NCBI RefSeq assembly: GCF_004297405.1
Contig: NZ_SCVC01000047.1
Span: 62,001 to 126,000 of the forward strand
Source of the DNA: Reyranella sp.
GTDB taxonomy: Bacteria > Pseudomonadota > Alphaproteobacteria > Reyranellales > Reyranellaceae
Direction of reading: 5' to 3'
DNA: 64,000 bases
Shown: positions 8,928 to 17,100 of the stretch, in pieces
How positions within the stretch are numbered: the first letter of the stretch is position 1
Layout: each line of letters starts with the position of its first letter
Notes under the pieces: model-generated
Told to the model about the DNA's origin: nothing
The model's database searches: none
What the model saw: the letters and a program-made list of their open reading frames with translations, nothing else
Made by a program: the position numbers and the translations under genes

Positions 8928-9926
8928 ATGTTGCGCTTCATCGTCCGCCGCGTGCTGCTGATGATCCCGACCCTGTTCGTGATCAGTGCGCTCGTCTATT
9001 TCATCATCGATCTGCCGCCGGGCGACTGTGTCAGCTCGCAGATCGAGGAGCTGGTGGCGCGGGGCGATGCCGATGCGCACCAACGCGCCGAGGAGCTGCG
9101 TGAGCTCTACGGCCTCAATCTGCCGCTGTGGCAGCGCTACCTCGAGTGGGTCGGCGGCATCTTCCGCTGGGATTTTGGTCTTTCCTGTCAGGATACGGTG
9201 CCGGTGGCTGACCTGATCGGTGAGCGGTTGACGCTCACCATCATCATGGAAACCAGCACCATCGCCTTCATCTGGATCGTGTCGTTCCTGATCGGCACCT
9301 ATGCCGCCACGCACCAGTACAAGCTTGGCGACTACGTCGCCTCCTTCATCGGCTTCATCGGGCTCGCCATCCCGAACTTCCTGCTGGCGCTGGTCCTGCT
9401 CTACGTCGGCAAGGTCTATTTCGGCCTGTCGATCGGCGGCCTGATGGATCCCGAGTACATCGACAAGCCCTTGAGCTGGGGCAAGGCGCTGTCGGTCATG
9501 CAGCATCTCATCATTCCGGTGATCGTGATCGGCATGTCGGGCACCGCGGGCATGATCCGTCGCCTGCGCGCCAACCTGCTCGACGAACTGCAGAAGCAAT
9601 ATGTCGTCACCGGCCGCGCCAAAGGCCTGCCGCCGATGAAGCTGCTGGTGAAATACCCGCTGCGCCATTCGCTGAACCCGTTCGTCGCCGATATCGGTGG
9701 CCTGCTGCCCGACGTCATCTCGGGCTCGGTCATCGTCTCGGTCGTGCTGTCGCTGCCCACGACCGGCCCGATGCTGCTGGGCGCGCTCAAGACCCAGGAC
9801 GTCAACCTCGCCGCCACCTTCCTGCTGTTCGTGGCGGCCCTGACCGTGATCGGCATGCTGATTTCGGATCTGGCGCTGGCCGCGCTCGATCCACGCATCC
9901 GCTTCGGCGCGACTTCGGAAAAGTGA
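8928..9926 (+). CDS. ABC importer permease, DppB/OppB-like
   Basis: A 332-residue inner-membrane permease starting MLRFIVRRVLLMIPTLFVI, the hallmark N-terminus of DppB/OppB/YejB proteins, with about six membrane helices. The cytoplasmic coupling loop TGRAKGLPPMKLLVKYPLR lies near residue 228, matching the EAA motif of the BPD-transporter family. It forms the pore with the product of 9934 and is driven by the fused ATPase upstream. Spacing of 2 nt and 7 nt to its neighbours indicates one transcript. Confidence 0.9.
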   Translation: MLRFIVRRVLLMIPTLFVISALVYFIIDLPPGDCVSSQIEELVARGDADAHQRAEELRELYGLNLPLWQRYLEWVGGIFRWDFGLSCQDTVPVADLIGERLTLTIIMETSTIAFIWIVSFLIGTYAATHQYKLGDYVASFIGFIGLAIPNFLLALVLLYVGKVYFGLSIGGLMDPEYIDKPLSWGKALSVMQHLIIPVIVIGMSGTAGMIRRLRANLLDELQKQYVVTGRAKGLPPMKLLVKYPLRHSLNPFVADIGGLLPDVISGSVIVSVVLSLPTTGPMLLGALKTQDVNLAATFLLFVAALTVIGMLISDLALAALDPRIRFGATSEK

Positions 9927-9933
9927 GCCGGAC

Positions 9934-11124
9934 ATGACCGACACCACGCCGAACACGCCCCCTTCCGCCTCGCCGAGGCGCGCGCCGCACTTCGTCAGCC
10001 AGGAGCCGTGGGATCCCTACGTCGCCGAGCGCCTGACCAAGGAGCAGGAACGCTACTACATGGCCGGCCAGTGGAAGCTGATGTGGTGGCGCTTCCGCCG
10101 CCATCGGCCGGCCGTCGTCTCCGCGATCTTCCTGCTGCTGATGTACTTCTCGACGGTGATCAGCGAGTGGATTGCGCCCTACGACCTGCACACGCGTAAC
10201 TCGCGTTACATCTTCGCCGCCCCCCAGTCGGTGCACCTCTTCCACGAGGGCACGTTCATGGGTCCGTTCGTCTACGGCCTGAAGATGGAGCGCGATCCGG
10301 CGACCCTGCAGCGCATCTATTCGCCCGATACGACCAAGCCGCAGCAACTCCGCTTCTTCTGTCTGGGCGAGCGCTACGAGTTCTGGGGCCTGATCGAAGG
10401 CCGCTTCCACTTCGTCTGTCCGCCGGAGGACGGCACCTTCTTCTGGTTAGGCACCGACCGACTGGGACGCGACATGTTCAGTCGCATCGTCTACGCGGCG
10501 CGCATATCGCTCACCATCGGCATCATCGGCATCGCGCTCTCCTTCGCGCTCGCGCTCATACTGGGTGGGCTCGCGGGCTACTACGGCGGCTGGGTCGACA
10601 GTGTCGTCCAGCGCATTACCGAGATCATCAAGAGCTTCCCGCATCTGCCACTGTGGCTGGCACTGTCGGCGGCGCTGCCGGTCACCTGGTCGCCGCTGCT
10701 GATCTATTTCGGTATCACGCTGATCCTGGCGCTGCTCGACTGGCCGGGCCTGGGCCGCGCCGTGCGGTCCAAGCTCCTGTCGCTGCGCGAGGAGGACTAT
10801 GCGGCGGCGGCCCAGATGATGGGCGCCAAGCCTGCCCGCATCATCGGCCGCCACCTGCTACCGGGCTTCATGAGCCATCTGATCGCCTCGGCGACGCTCT
10901 CGATCCCCTCGATGATCCTGGCCGAGACGGCGCTCTCCTTCCTGGGCCTCGGCCTGCGTCCGCCGATCACCTCCTGGGGCGTGCTGCTGAACGAGGCGAC
11001 CGACATCAACGTGGTCGCCGTGAACTGGTGGCTGATGCTGCCCGTGGTGCCGGTGATCCTGGTGATCCTGGCCTACCAGTTCATGGGCGACGGGATGCGA
11101 GACGCTGCAGACCCGTACGCCTGA
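9934..11124 (+). CDS. ABC importer permease, DppC/OppC-like, with large periplasmic insert
   Basis: A 396-residue permease, longer than the usual 280-310 of DppC. After the first helix (VVSAIFLLLMYFSTVI) there is an insert of roughly 100 residues before LGTDRLGRDMFSRIVYAAR, the family's conserved entry to the core. The EAA loop QMMGAKPARIIGRHLLPG is near 290. Such inserts occur in a subgroup of YejE-like permeases and should lie in the periplasm, possibly contacting the binding protein. The stop codon (11122-11124) forms the loop of a 22-bp perfect inverted repeat. No binding-protein gene follows. Confidence 0.88.
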   Translation: MTDTTPNTPPSASPRRAPHFVSQEPWDPYVAERLTKEQERYYMAGQWKLMWWRFRRHRPAVVSAIFLLLMYFSTVISEWIAPYDLHTRNSRYIFAAPQSVHLFHEGTFMGPFVYGLKMERDPATLQRIYSPDTTKPQQLRFFCLGERYEFWGLIEGRFHFVCPPEDGTFFWLGTDRLGRDMFSRIVYAARISLTIGIIGIALSFALALILGGLAGYYGGWVDSVVQRITEIIKSFPHLPLWLALSAALPVTWSPLLIYFGITLILALLDWPGLGRAVRSKLLSLREEDYAAAAQMMGAKPARIIGRHLLPGFMSHLIASATLSIPSMILAETALSFLGLGLRPPITSWGVLLNEATDINVVAVNWWLMLPVVPVILVILAYQFMGDGMRDAADPYA

Positions 11125-11146
11125 GGCGTACGGGTCTGCAGCGTCT
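11100..11146. repeat. 22-bp perfect inverted repeat centred on a stop codon
   Basis: Arms 11100-11121 and 11125-11146 are perfectly complementary over 22 bp; the 3-nt loop 11122-11124 is the TGA stop of the permease gene. The left arm therefore encodes the last seven amino acids. There is no U-run after the right arm, so it is not a standard intrinsic terminator. It could block 3' exonucleases and stabilise the transporter mRNA, or have arisen by inverted duplication of the gene end. Confidence 0.9.
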
Positions 11147-11213
11147 GGCGGGCGGCAGCGCCTGCAGGAGCGAAGCGACGAAGGCGCGGGAGCCCGCTCG
11201 TTTCAGAATAGAT

Positions 11214-11463
11214 ACGGCTTCAAAGAAGCCGTTCTTCCAATCTTTTGAAATTTCCTAACCCTCTTCCAATTTCCCACCTCGGAAGGTGTGATTGAAAAAT
11301 CACAGTCTTGCCCCATTTGGGACTAGCGACCGCCATGGGAGGTTTCCATCTTCCTTTTGTATCTCCCCCGAACGTGGTCCCCCCAAAGCCACGTTCTAGC
11401 CTCTTCGGAGGCGCTTAGGCCGTCATCTCACTCTCCCCCGAGATGACGGCCTTTTTCTTTTTC
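11214..11463 (+). ncRNA. Candidate structured small RNA (one or two transcripts) with C-rich loops
   Basis: Within the 359-bp gap between the permease gene and ccmA, the plus strand contains a dense series of hairpins: 11214-11232 (8-bp stem, AAA loop), 11287-11304 (7-bp stem, GAAA tetraloop), 11370-11396 (8-bp stem, loop containing TCCCCCC), 11399-11412 (5-bp stem, UUCG tetraloop) and the 13-bp terminator stem at 11417-11452 followed by T-rich DNA. TCTCCCCCGA occurs at 11362-11371 and again at 11432-11441 in the terminator loop. C-rich exposed loops plus an intrinsic terminator are the hallmark of alphaproteobacterial sRNAs that pair with Shine-Dalgarno sequences. No coding potential was seen. 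The 5' end is not defined, and a ccmA leader is the alternative. Confidence 0.45.
11417..11463 (+). terminator. Rho-independent terminator upstream of ccmA
   Basis: A 13-bp perfect stem (11417-11429 with 11440-11452), a 10-nt C-rich loop and a T-rich tail (11452-11462) form a strong intrinsic terminator on the plus strand. It ends 21 nt before the ccmA ATG, so ccmA needs read-through or a promoter in or after it. It more likely ends a short RNA made from the preceding region. Confidence 0.85.
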
Positions 11464-11483
11464 CCGTGCTACCACGGCGCTTC

Positions 11484-12116
11484 ATGGCGCCTTCCCCCTC
11501 CGAGATCGCCCTCCAGATCGATGGCCTGGCCTGCCGCCGCGGTGGACGGCGGGTGTTCGATCGCCTGTCCTTCGGGCTGGGCGAGGGCGAACTGCTGGCC
11601 CTGACCGGCCGGAACGGCAGCGGCAAGACCACCTTGCTGCGCGCCGTGGCGGGCCTGGTCCGGCCCGATGCCGGAACGGTGCGCTGGCAGGGCGCCGATA
11701 CCGCCGACGATCCCGAGGCCTGGCGCGACCGGCTCGCCTGGCTCGGCCATCTCGACGGACTGAAAGGCGATCTGTCGGTGGCCGAGAACCTGTCCGTCGC
11801 CCAGCGCCTGCGCGGCGGCGCGGCGGACCGTCTCGACGGTGCCCTCGTGGCCTTCGATCTCCGCTCGCTCGCGGCCCGGGTGGTACGTACGCTGTCGGCC
11901 GGCCAGCGCCGCCGCACGGCACTGGCGCGGATCGTCCTCTCCGCGGCCCCGCTCTGGTTGCTCGACGAGCCTCTGAACGCACTGGATGTCCCGGCGCAGC
12001 AGGCTTTTCGCGCCGTTCTGCAAAAGCATCTCGCTGCCGGCGGTCTCGCGATTGCCGCTACCCATGCCGAGCTCGGCGTGGAGGGCGCCCGAACACTGGA
12101 GCTGGGGCGCGCATGA
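11484..12116 (+). CDS. ccmA: Heme exporter ATP-binding protein CcmA
   Basis: A 210-residue single ABC ATPase: Walker A GRNGSGKTT (43-50), signature LSAGQRRR (near 138), Walker B LWLLDEPLNALD (near 157). With CcmB and CcmC it forms the CcmABCD complex that releases heme-loaded CcmE in System I cytochrome c maturation. The ATG at 11484 is preferred over one at 11466, because the latter lies close to the terminator T-tract and adds six non-conserved residues. The stop overlaps the ccmB start (ATGA). Confidence 0.93.
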   Translation: MAPSPSEIALQIDGLACRRGGRRVFDRLSFGLGEGELLALTGRNGSGKTTLLRAVAGLVRPDAGTVRWQGADTADDPEAWRDRLAWLGHLDGLKGDLSVAENLSVAQRLRGGAADRLDGALVAFDLRSLAARVVRTLSAGQRRRTALARIVLSAAPLWLLDEPLNALDVPAQQAFRAVLQKHLAAGGLAIAATHAELGVEGARTLELGRA

Positions 12117-12778
12117 GCGGCTTCACCGCCCTCCTCGTGCGCGACCTGCGCCTGGTCTGGCGGCGACCCGGCGATGTCGGCGTCGTGCTGGCCTTCTTCG
12201 TCGTGGCGGTCGTGCTCTTTCCTCTCGGCATCGGCCCCGAGACCAACACCTTGCAGCGTATCGCGGCCGGCGTGCTCTGGTGCGCGGCCCTGTTCGCGGC
12301 GCTGCTGTCACTCGAACGTCTGTTCGCGGCCGACTATGAGGACGGCACGCTCGATCTCCTGTTGCTGGCGCCATGGCCGCTGGAATTGGCAGCGCTCGCC
12401 AAATGCACCTCTCACTGGATTGTGACCGGCCTGCCTCTCAGCCTGCTGGCGCCGGTGCTGGGTGTGGCCTTCGGGCTCGACGGCGGCAGCCTCCTGGCTT
12501 TGTTCGCGACCCTGCTGATCGGCACGCCGACCCTGTCGCTGATCGGCGGGCTGGCGGCTGCCCTGACGCTCGGGGCGCGCAAATCCGGGGCATTGCTCGC
12601 TTTGTTGGCGTTGCCGCTCTGCGTGCCAACCCTCATTTTCGGCGCCGGCGCCGTCGAAACCCTGGCCGCCGGCGAGGGACTATGGACCCATCTTGCGATC
12701 CTGGGAGCGCTGGCGCTGGTAGCGCTGGCCACGACCCCGTGGGCGATTGCCGCGGCCTTGCGGCAAGCCGGGGAATAG
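12113..12778 (+). CDS. ccmB: Heme exporter protein CcmB
   Basis: A 221-residue integral membrane protein with about six helices and the CcmB N-terminal pattern LLVRDLRLVWRRPGDV, followed by the conserved LERLFAADYEDGTLDLLL segment. It is the membrane partner of CcmA in System I cytochrome c biogenesis. Length is normal for the family (about 220). It overlaps ccmA by four bases and precedes ccmC by 42 nt. Confidence 0.93.
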   Translation: MSGFTALLVRDLRLVWRRPGDVGVVLAFFVVAVVLFPLGIGPETNTLQRIAAGVLWCAALFAALLSLERLFAADYEDGTLDLLLLAPWPLELAALAKCTSHWIVTGLPLSLLAPVLGVAFGLDGGSLLALFATLLIGTPTLSLIGGLAAALTLGARKSGALLALLALPLCVPTLIFGAGAVETLAAGEGLWTHLAILGALALVALATTPWAIAAALRQAGE

Positions 12779-12820
12779 ACAAAAGACCAGCCAAGCCAGA
12801 AACAAGGGCGGGACAAAGCC

Positions 12821-13555
12821 ATGGCCGACCTGCATTTCCTCGCCAACCCCGCGCGCTTCCGCCGCTTCAGCCAGCGCGTGCTGCCGAGCCTCGGCTTCGC
12901 CACGGTGCTGATGCTGGCCTTTGGCCTCTACATGGCTTTCTTCGTAGCCCCGGCGGATTACCAGCAGGGCCAGACCGTGCGCATCATGTTCCTGCACGTG
13001 CCGTCCGCCTGGCTGTCGATGGGAGGCTATGCGCTGCTGGCCGGCCTCGGCGCCTCGCTGCTGGTGTGGCGTCACCCGCTGGCCGCTTTGATGGCGCGCG
13101 CCGCCGCGCCGGTGGGCGCGAGCTTCGCAGCCGTGTGCCTGCTCACCGGCTCCCTGTGGGGACGGCCGATGTGGGGCACCTACTGGGTGTGGGATGCGCG
13201 GCTGACGTCGATGCTGCTGCTCTTCTTCCTCTATCTCGGCCATATCGCCTTGAGCCGCGCCTATGACGAGCCGGAGCGCGGGGATCGTTCTGCCGCCATC
13301 CTGGCGCTGGTCGGCGTCATCAACCTGCCGATCATCAAGTTCTCGGTGGATTGGTGGAACACCCTGCACCAGCCGGCGTCGGTGACACGTCTCGATGCGC
13401 CCGCGATCCACAATTCGATCCTGATTCCGCTCCTCTGGATGGCGGTGTCGCTGCTGTTCCTCTTCATCTTCCTGGTGCTGGTGAGGACGGAGACGGAAAT
13501 CGACCGGCGGCGCCTTGAGAATGCCGCCGTGCAGGAAGAGGAAGCAGCGGCATGA
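12821..13555 (+). CDS. ccmC: Heme exporter protein CcmC
   Basis: A 244-residue membrane protein with six predicted helices and the tryptophan-rich WWD heme-handling motif WGTYWVWDARLTS near residues 122-135, flanked by conserved histidines (FLHVPSAW near 59, WWNTLHQPASV near 178). CcmC presents heme to CcmE in the periplasmic face of the membrane. The ATG at 12821 follows a GGCGGGA ribosome-binding site, and its stop overlaps the small ccmD gene. Confidence 0.94.
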   Translation: MADLHFLANPARFRRFSQRVLPSLGFATVLMLAFGLYMAFFVAPADYQQGQTVRIMFLHVPSAWLSMGGYALLAGLGASLLVWRHPLAALMARAAAPVGASFAAVCLLTGSLWGRPMWGTYWVWDARLTSMLLLFFLYLGHIALSRAYDEPERGDRSAAILALVGVINLPIIKFSVDWWNTLHQPASVTRLDAPAIHNSILIPLLWMAVSLLFLFIFLVLVRTETEIDRRRLENAAVQEEEAAA

Positions 13556-13692
13556 GCAACCACGCGGCCTTCATCCTCGCCTCCTATCTGGTGGCCTTCG
13601 CCATTCTGGGCGGGCTGGTCATCGCCTCGTTGAGCGCGCGAAGCAAAGTGCGCCGCGAGTTGACGGCCCGTGGACTGGACAGAAAGAGATGA
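13552..13692 (+). CDS. ccmD: Heme exporter small protein CcmD
   Basis: A 46-residue protein (starts MSNHAAFILASYLVAF) with one membrane helix at about 7-28 and a basic cytoplasmic tail ending GLDRKR. Size, topology, the HAAFI-ASY opening and position between ccmC and ccmE identify CcmD, needed for release of holo-CcmE. It overlaps ccmC by four bases (ATGA at 13552) and ccmE by four (ATGA at 13689). Confidence 0.92.
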   Translation: MSNHAAFILASYLVAFAILGGLVIASLSARSKVRRELTARGLDRKR

Positions 13693-14123
13693 CACCCAAG
13701 CGCCGCCGCCTCTGGTTGTTGATCGGGTCGCTCGGGACATTGGGCGTCGCGGCAGCGCTCGTGCTGTCGGCGCTGAACGACAATCTCGTCTTCTTCTATT
13801 CGCCGACTCAGGTTGCCGAGAAAAGCCTCGGGCCCGACCGTCGCTTCCGTCTGGGCGGCCTGGTCGAAGCGGGCAGCGTCCAGAAGGACGGGCAGATCGT
13901 GCGTTTCACGGTCACCGATACAAACAAGACGATCGCTGTCGTCTATCGCGGCATCCTTCCCGACCTGTTCCGCGAGGGGCAGGGCGTGATTGCCGAAGGC
14001 GCACTCGGCAGCGACGGCGTCTTCGCCGCGCGCGAGGTCCTCGCCAAGCACGACGAAAACTACATGCCGCCTGAAGTCGCGAAGGCGATCAAGGAAGCGG
14101 GGCAGTGGAAGGAACGTAAATGA
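13689..14123 (+). CDS. ccmE: Cytochrome c maturation heme chaperone CcmE
   Basis: A 144-residue heme chaperone: membrane anchor at about 8-28 then an OB-fold domain with FFYSPTQV, the heme-binding H121 and Y125 in KHDENYMPPEV. It binds heme covalently in the periplasm and hands it to CcmF/H. The start ATG at 13689 overlaps the ccmD stop; a start at 13515 on the same frame would run through ccmC and ccmD and is rejected. The stop codon forms part of a long hairpin extending into the ccmF leader. Confidence 0.95.
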   Translation: MTPKRRRLWLLIGSLGTLGVAAALVLSALNDNLVFFYSPTQVAEKSLGPDRRFRLGGLVEAGSVQKDGQIVRFTVTDTNKTIAVVYRGILPDLFREGQGVIAEGALGSDGVFAAREVLAKHDENYMPPEVAKAIKEAGQWKERK

Positions 14124-14143
14124 TGCGCAGCGTCATTTACGTT
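14113..14143. repeat. Stem-loop spanning ccmE stop and ccmF leader
   Basis: Arms 14113-14126 and 14130-14143 pair over 14 positions, 13 Watson-Crick and one G-T, with a GCA loop. The ccmE stop TGA (14121-14123) lies in the left arm, and the ccmF GTG start is only 8 nt beyond the right arm. A ribosome ending ccmE would melt the hairpin, so it may couple ccmF translation to ccmE. No T-run follows. Confidence 0.85.
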
Positions 14144-14151
14144 GGCGTCTC

Positions 14152-16110
14152 GTGGTAGCGGAGCTCGGCCACTTCGCGCTGATCCTGGCGCTGGCAGTGG
14201 CGTTGATTCAGGGAACCGTGCCGCTGATCGGTGCGTCACGCGGTGACGACCGGCTGATGGCGTTGGGGCGCACCGCGGCGCTGACCCAGGCGCTTCTGAT
14301 CATCGTCGCGTTCGGTGCGCTGACCCAAGCCTACGTGACGTCCGACTTCTCGGTGGCCAACGTCGTCGCCAACTCGCATTCGGCCAAGCCGCTGCTCTAC
14401 AAGATCTCGGGTGTGTGGGGGAATCACGAGGGCTCGATGCTGCTGTGGGCGTTGATCCTCGCGCTGTTCGGCGCGGCGGTCGCGGTCTTCGGCGCCGGCC
14501 TGCCCGACACCTTGCGCAGCCGCGTGCTCGCCATCCAGTCGCTGATCGGCGTCGGTTTCCTCGCCTTCCTGTTGTTCACCTCGAATCCCTTCGAGCGCGT
14601 CTTCCCCGCGCCGGCCGATGGCAACGGCCTCAATCCGCTGCTGCAGGACCCCGGCCTCGCCTTCCATCCGCCGCTGCTCTACCTGGGCTATGTCGGCTTC
14701 TCCGTCACCTATGCCTTCGCCATCGCCGCACTCCTCGAAGGTCGCGTCGATGCCGCCTGGGCGCGCTGGGTGCGGCCGTGGACGCTTGCCGCCTGGTGTT
14801 TCCTCACCCTCGGCATCGCTCTCGGAAGCTGGTGGGCCTACTACATCCTCGGCTGGGGCGGTTTCTGGTTCTGGGATCCGGTCGAAAACGCCTCGCTGAT
14901 GCCCTGGCTCGCCGGCACGGCGCTGCTGCATTCGGCCATCGTCGTGGAGAAGCGCGATGCGCTGAAGAGCTGGACGGTGCTGCTGGCCATCCTCGCTTTC
15001 TCGCTGTCGCTGCTGGGCACCTTCCTGGTGCGCTCCGGCGTACTGACCTCAGTGCATGCCTTCGCGCAGGACCCGGCGCGCGGCCTCTACATTCTTGGCT
15101 TCCTGCTGGCGGTGACCGGCGGTGGCCTCGCGCTCTACGCCTGGCGCGCGCCGCAGCTTCAGGGCGGCGGCCTGTTCCAGCCGGTTAGCCGCGAAGGGGC
15201 GCTGATCCTGAACAACCTGCTGCTCTGTACGTTGGCCGCCACGGTGCTGCTGGGCACGCTCTACCCGCTGTTCCTGGATTTGCTGACCGGCGACAAAGTC
15301 TCGGTCGGCCCACCCTTCTTCAACGCCACCTTCGTGCCGATCTGCGCACCGCTCTTTGCTGCGCTCTGTGTCGGCCCGCTCCTGGGCTGGAAGCGCGCCG
15401 AACTGTGGCCGGCGCTGATGCGTCTGCGCGTGGCCTTCGTGATCTCCCTGGCGGCCGCGCTGGTGGCGATGACGATGATCGACAGCCGCAGCACGCTCGC
15501 CGCGCTGGCGTTCGGCTTCGGCGTCTGGCTGATCGTCGGCAGCCTGTGGTCGCTGGCTGATCGCCTCAAGCAGGGCACCTTGCGCACCACGCCGCGGGCG
15601 ACCCTCGGGATGGTCATCGCTCATGCGTCGCTGGGCATTGTCGTGCTGGGCTCGGTCGCGACCTCCGCCTGGCATACCGAGGTGATGCAGACCATGAAGC
15701 CTGGCGATCGCATTTCCTTCGCAGGCTATGCCGTCCAGCTCGACAAGATCGAGCAGGTGCAGGGTCCCAACTTCGTTGCCGAGCGCGCTACCCTCAACGT
15801 CACCGTCGGCGGCAAGCCCTACACCGTGCTGCAACCGGAGCGTCGGCTGTTCACGGTGCAGCGCCGTCAGGTCGCCGAGACGGCCATCCAGACCAATTTC
15901 CTGCGCGACTTCTACGCGACCCTGGGCGAGGGCGATCCCAGCCAGGGCTGGGTGATCCGCCTCTATCTCAACCCCCTCGCGCCGTGGATCTGGCTGGGGG
16001 CGGCCTTCATGGCGTTCGGTGGCTTCGTCTCGCTGTCGGATCGCCGACTGAGGATCGGTGCGCCGCGCAGCAGCAAGACACGCCGCCCGGTCACGCAGCC
16101 CGCCGAGTAA
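14152..16110 (+). CDS. ccmF: Heme lyase subunit CcmF
   Basis: A 652-residue polytopic membrane protein of the CcmF/NrfE family. The start is read as GTG at 14152, giving MVAELGHFALILAL, which matches the almost invariant E-L/I-GHFAL N-terminus; the longer ATG frame from 13990 would run back through ccmE. The WWD motif WGGFWFWDPVENASLMPWL lies near residue 237. CcmF with CcmH attaches heme to apocytochrome CxxCH motifs. The region before the GTG has no good Shine-Dalgarno sequence, consistent with coupling through the hairpin at 14113-14143. Confidence 0.93.
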   Translation: MVAELGHFALILALAVALIQGTVPLIGASRGDDRLMALGRTAALTQALLIIVAFGALTQAYVTSDFSVANVVANSHSAKPLLYKISGVWGNHEGSMLLWALILALFGAAVAVFGAGLPDTLRSRVLAIQSLIGVGFLAFLLFTSNPFERVFPAPADGNGLNPLLQDPGLAFHPPLLYLGYVGFSVTYAFAIAALLEGRVDAAWARWVRPWTLAAWCFLTLGIALGSWWAYYILGWGGFWFWDPVENASLMPWLAGTALLHSAIVVEKRDALKSWTVLLAILAFSLSLLGTFLVRSGVLTSVHAFAQDPARGLYILGFLLAVTGGGLALYAWRAPQLQGGGLFQPVSREGALILNNLLLCTLAATVLLGTLYPLFLDLLTGDKVSVGPPFFNATFVPICAPLFAALCVGPLLGWKRAELWPALMRLRVAFVISLAAALVAMTMIDSRSTLAALAFGFGVWLIVGSLWSLADRLKQGTLRTTPRATLGMVIAHASLGIVVLGSVATSAWHTEVMQTMKPGDRISFAGYAVQLDKIEQVQGPNFVAERATLNVTVGGKPYTVLQPERRLFTVQRRQVAETAIQTNFLRDFYATLGEGDPSQGWVIRLYLNPLAPWIWLGAAFMAFGGFVSLSDRRLRIGAPRSSKTRRPVTQPAE

Positions 16111-16112
16111 CG

Positions 16113-16649
16113 ATGCGCCGCGCAATCTTCATCCTGCCATTGTTGACCCTGGCCTTGATGGCCGGGTTCTTCGCCTGGTCGCTGACCTCGGGCCGCGATC
16201 CTGCATCGATCGGTTCGGTGATGGTCGGCCGGCCGGCGCCCAAGCTCGACCTCGCCGCTCTGCGCGAAAGCGAGCCGGCGTTGACGGACGCGCTGCTCAA
16301 GTCCGGCAAGCCCGTGCTGGTCAATTTCTTCGCGAGCTGGTGCACGCCCTGCCTTGCCGAGCATCCGCTGTTTACACGGCTCGCCGAGCGTGACGGCGCG
16401 ACCATCATCGGCATTGCCTGGAAGAACAAACGTGACGATGCCCTGAAGTGGCTGAAGCGCTTGGGCGATCCGTTCAAGTATGCCGGCCTCGACCTCGAAG
16501 GCCGCACGGGCCTCGACTGGGGGCTTTCCGGCGTGCCCGAGACCTATCTCGTCGATGGCCAGGGGATCGTGCGACAGCATTTCCGTGGACCGATCAACGA
16601 ACGCGATCTCAATGATCGGATCCTGCCGGCATTGAAGGGCACGAAATGA
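16113..16649 (+). CDS. ccmG: Thiol:disulfide interchange protein CcmG/DsbE
   Basis: A 178-residue membrane-anchored thioredoxin-like protein: N-terminal helix about 4-22, then the active site WCTPC with C77 and C80, and the cis-proline loop GVPETYLVDGQG near 150. It reduces the apocytochrome cysteines before heme attachment. The ATG at 16113 is 2 nt after the ccmF stop; an in-frame ATG at 15984 would overlap ccmF. The stop overlaps the ccmH start by four bases. Confidence 0.94.
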   Translation: MRRAIFILPLLTLALMAGFFAWSLTSGRDPASIGSVMVGRPAPKLDLAALRESEPALTDALLKSGKPVLVNFFASWCTPCLAEHPLFTRLAERDGATIIGIAWKNKRDDALKWLKRLGDPFKYAGLDLEGRTGLDWGLSGVPETYLVDGQGIVRQHFRGPINERDLNDRILPALKGTK

Positions 16650-17095
16650 AGGTCGCACTCGCCCTTCTGTTGTTGCTCTTCGCTTCGCCTGCCTTCGCTG
16701 TCGATCCTTCTGAAGTGCTGCCCAATCCTGCGTTGGAGTCCCGGGCTCGGGAGATCGGCCGCGCCTTGCGTTGCGTCGTCTGCCAGAACCAGTCGATCGA
16801 CGATTCCAACGCCGAGGTGGCGCGCGACATGCGCCGTGCGGTGCGTGAGCGGCTGACGGCGGGTGACAACGATGCCGCTGTGTTCGACTTCATGGTGGCG
16901 CGCTATGGCGACTACGTGCTGCTCAAGCCGCCTTTCAAGTCCGGCACTCTGATCCTTTGGCTGGGGGCGCCGCTGGTGCTGCTGATTGCCGGAGGCGCCC
17001 TTCTGATCGCCGCGCGCCGGCGCAAGACGATCGTGCCGCCGCCGCCGCTGAGCGACGAGGAGCAGCGCCGTCTCGACTCGCTGCTGAAGGGGTAG
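16646..17095 (+). CDS. ccmH: Cytochrome c maturation protein CcmH/CycL
   Basis: A 149-residue protein with signal peptide (about 1-18), the redox motif LRCVVCQNQSIDDSNA (C43, C46) and a C-terminal membrane helix around 98-122. This is the short CcmH/CycL form; the TPR half found in E. coli CcmH is the separate downstream gene, as usual in alphaproteobacteria. It works with CcmG and CcmF in reducing and ligating apocytochromes. Confidence 0.94.
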   Translation: MKVALALLLLLFASPAFAVDPSEVLPNPALESRAREIGRALRCVVCQNQSIDDSNAEVARDMRRAVRERLTAGDNDAAVFDFMVARYGDYVLLKPPFKSGTLILWLGAPLVLLIAGGALLIAARRRKTIVPPPPLSDEEQRRLDSLLKG

Positions 17096-17100
17096 CGGCC

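Noticed and set aside
13990..14151. An upstream ATG for ccmF inside ccmE
   Set aside because: The extra residues are basic and unlike CcmF; the GTG at 14152 gives the family-typical ELGHFAL start.
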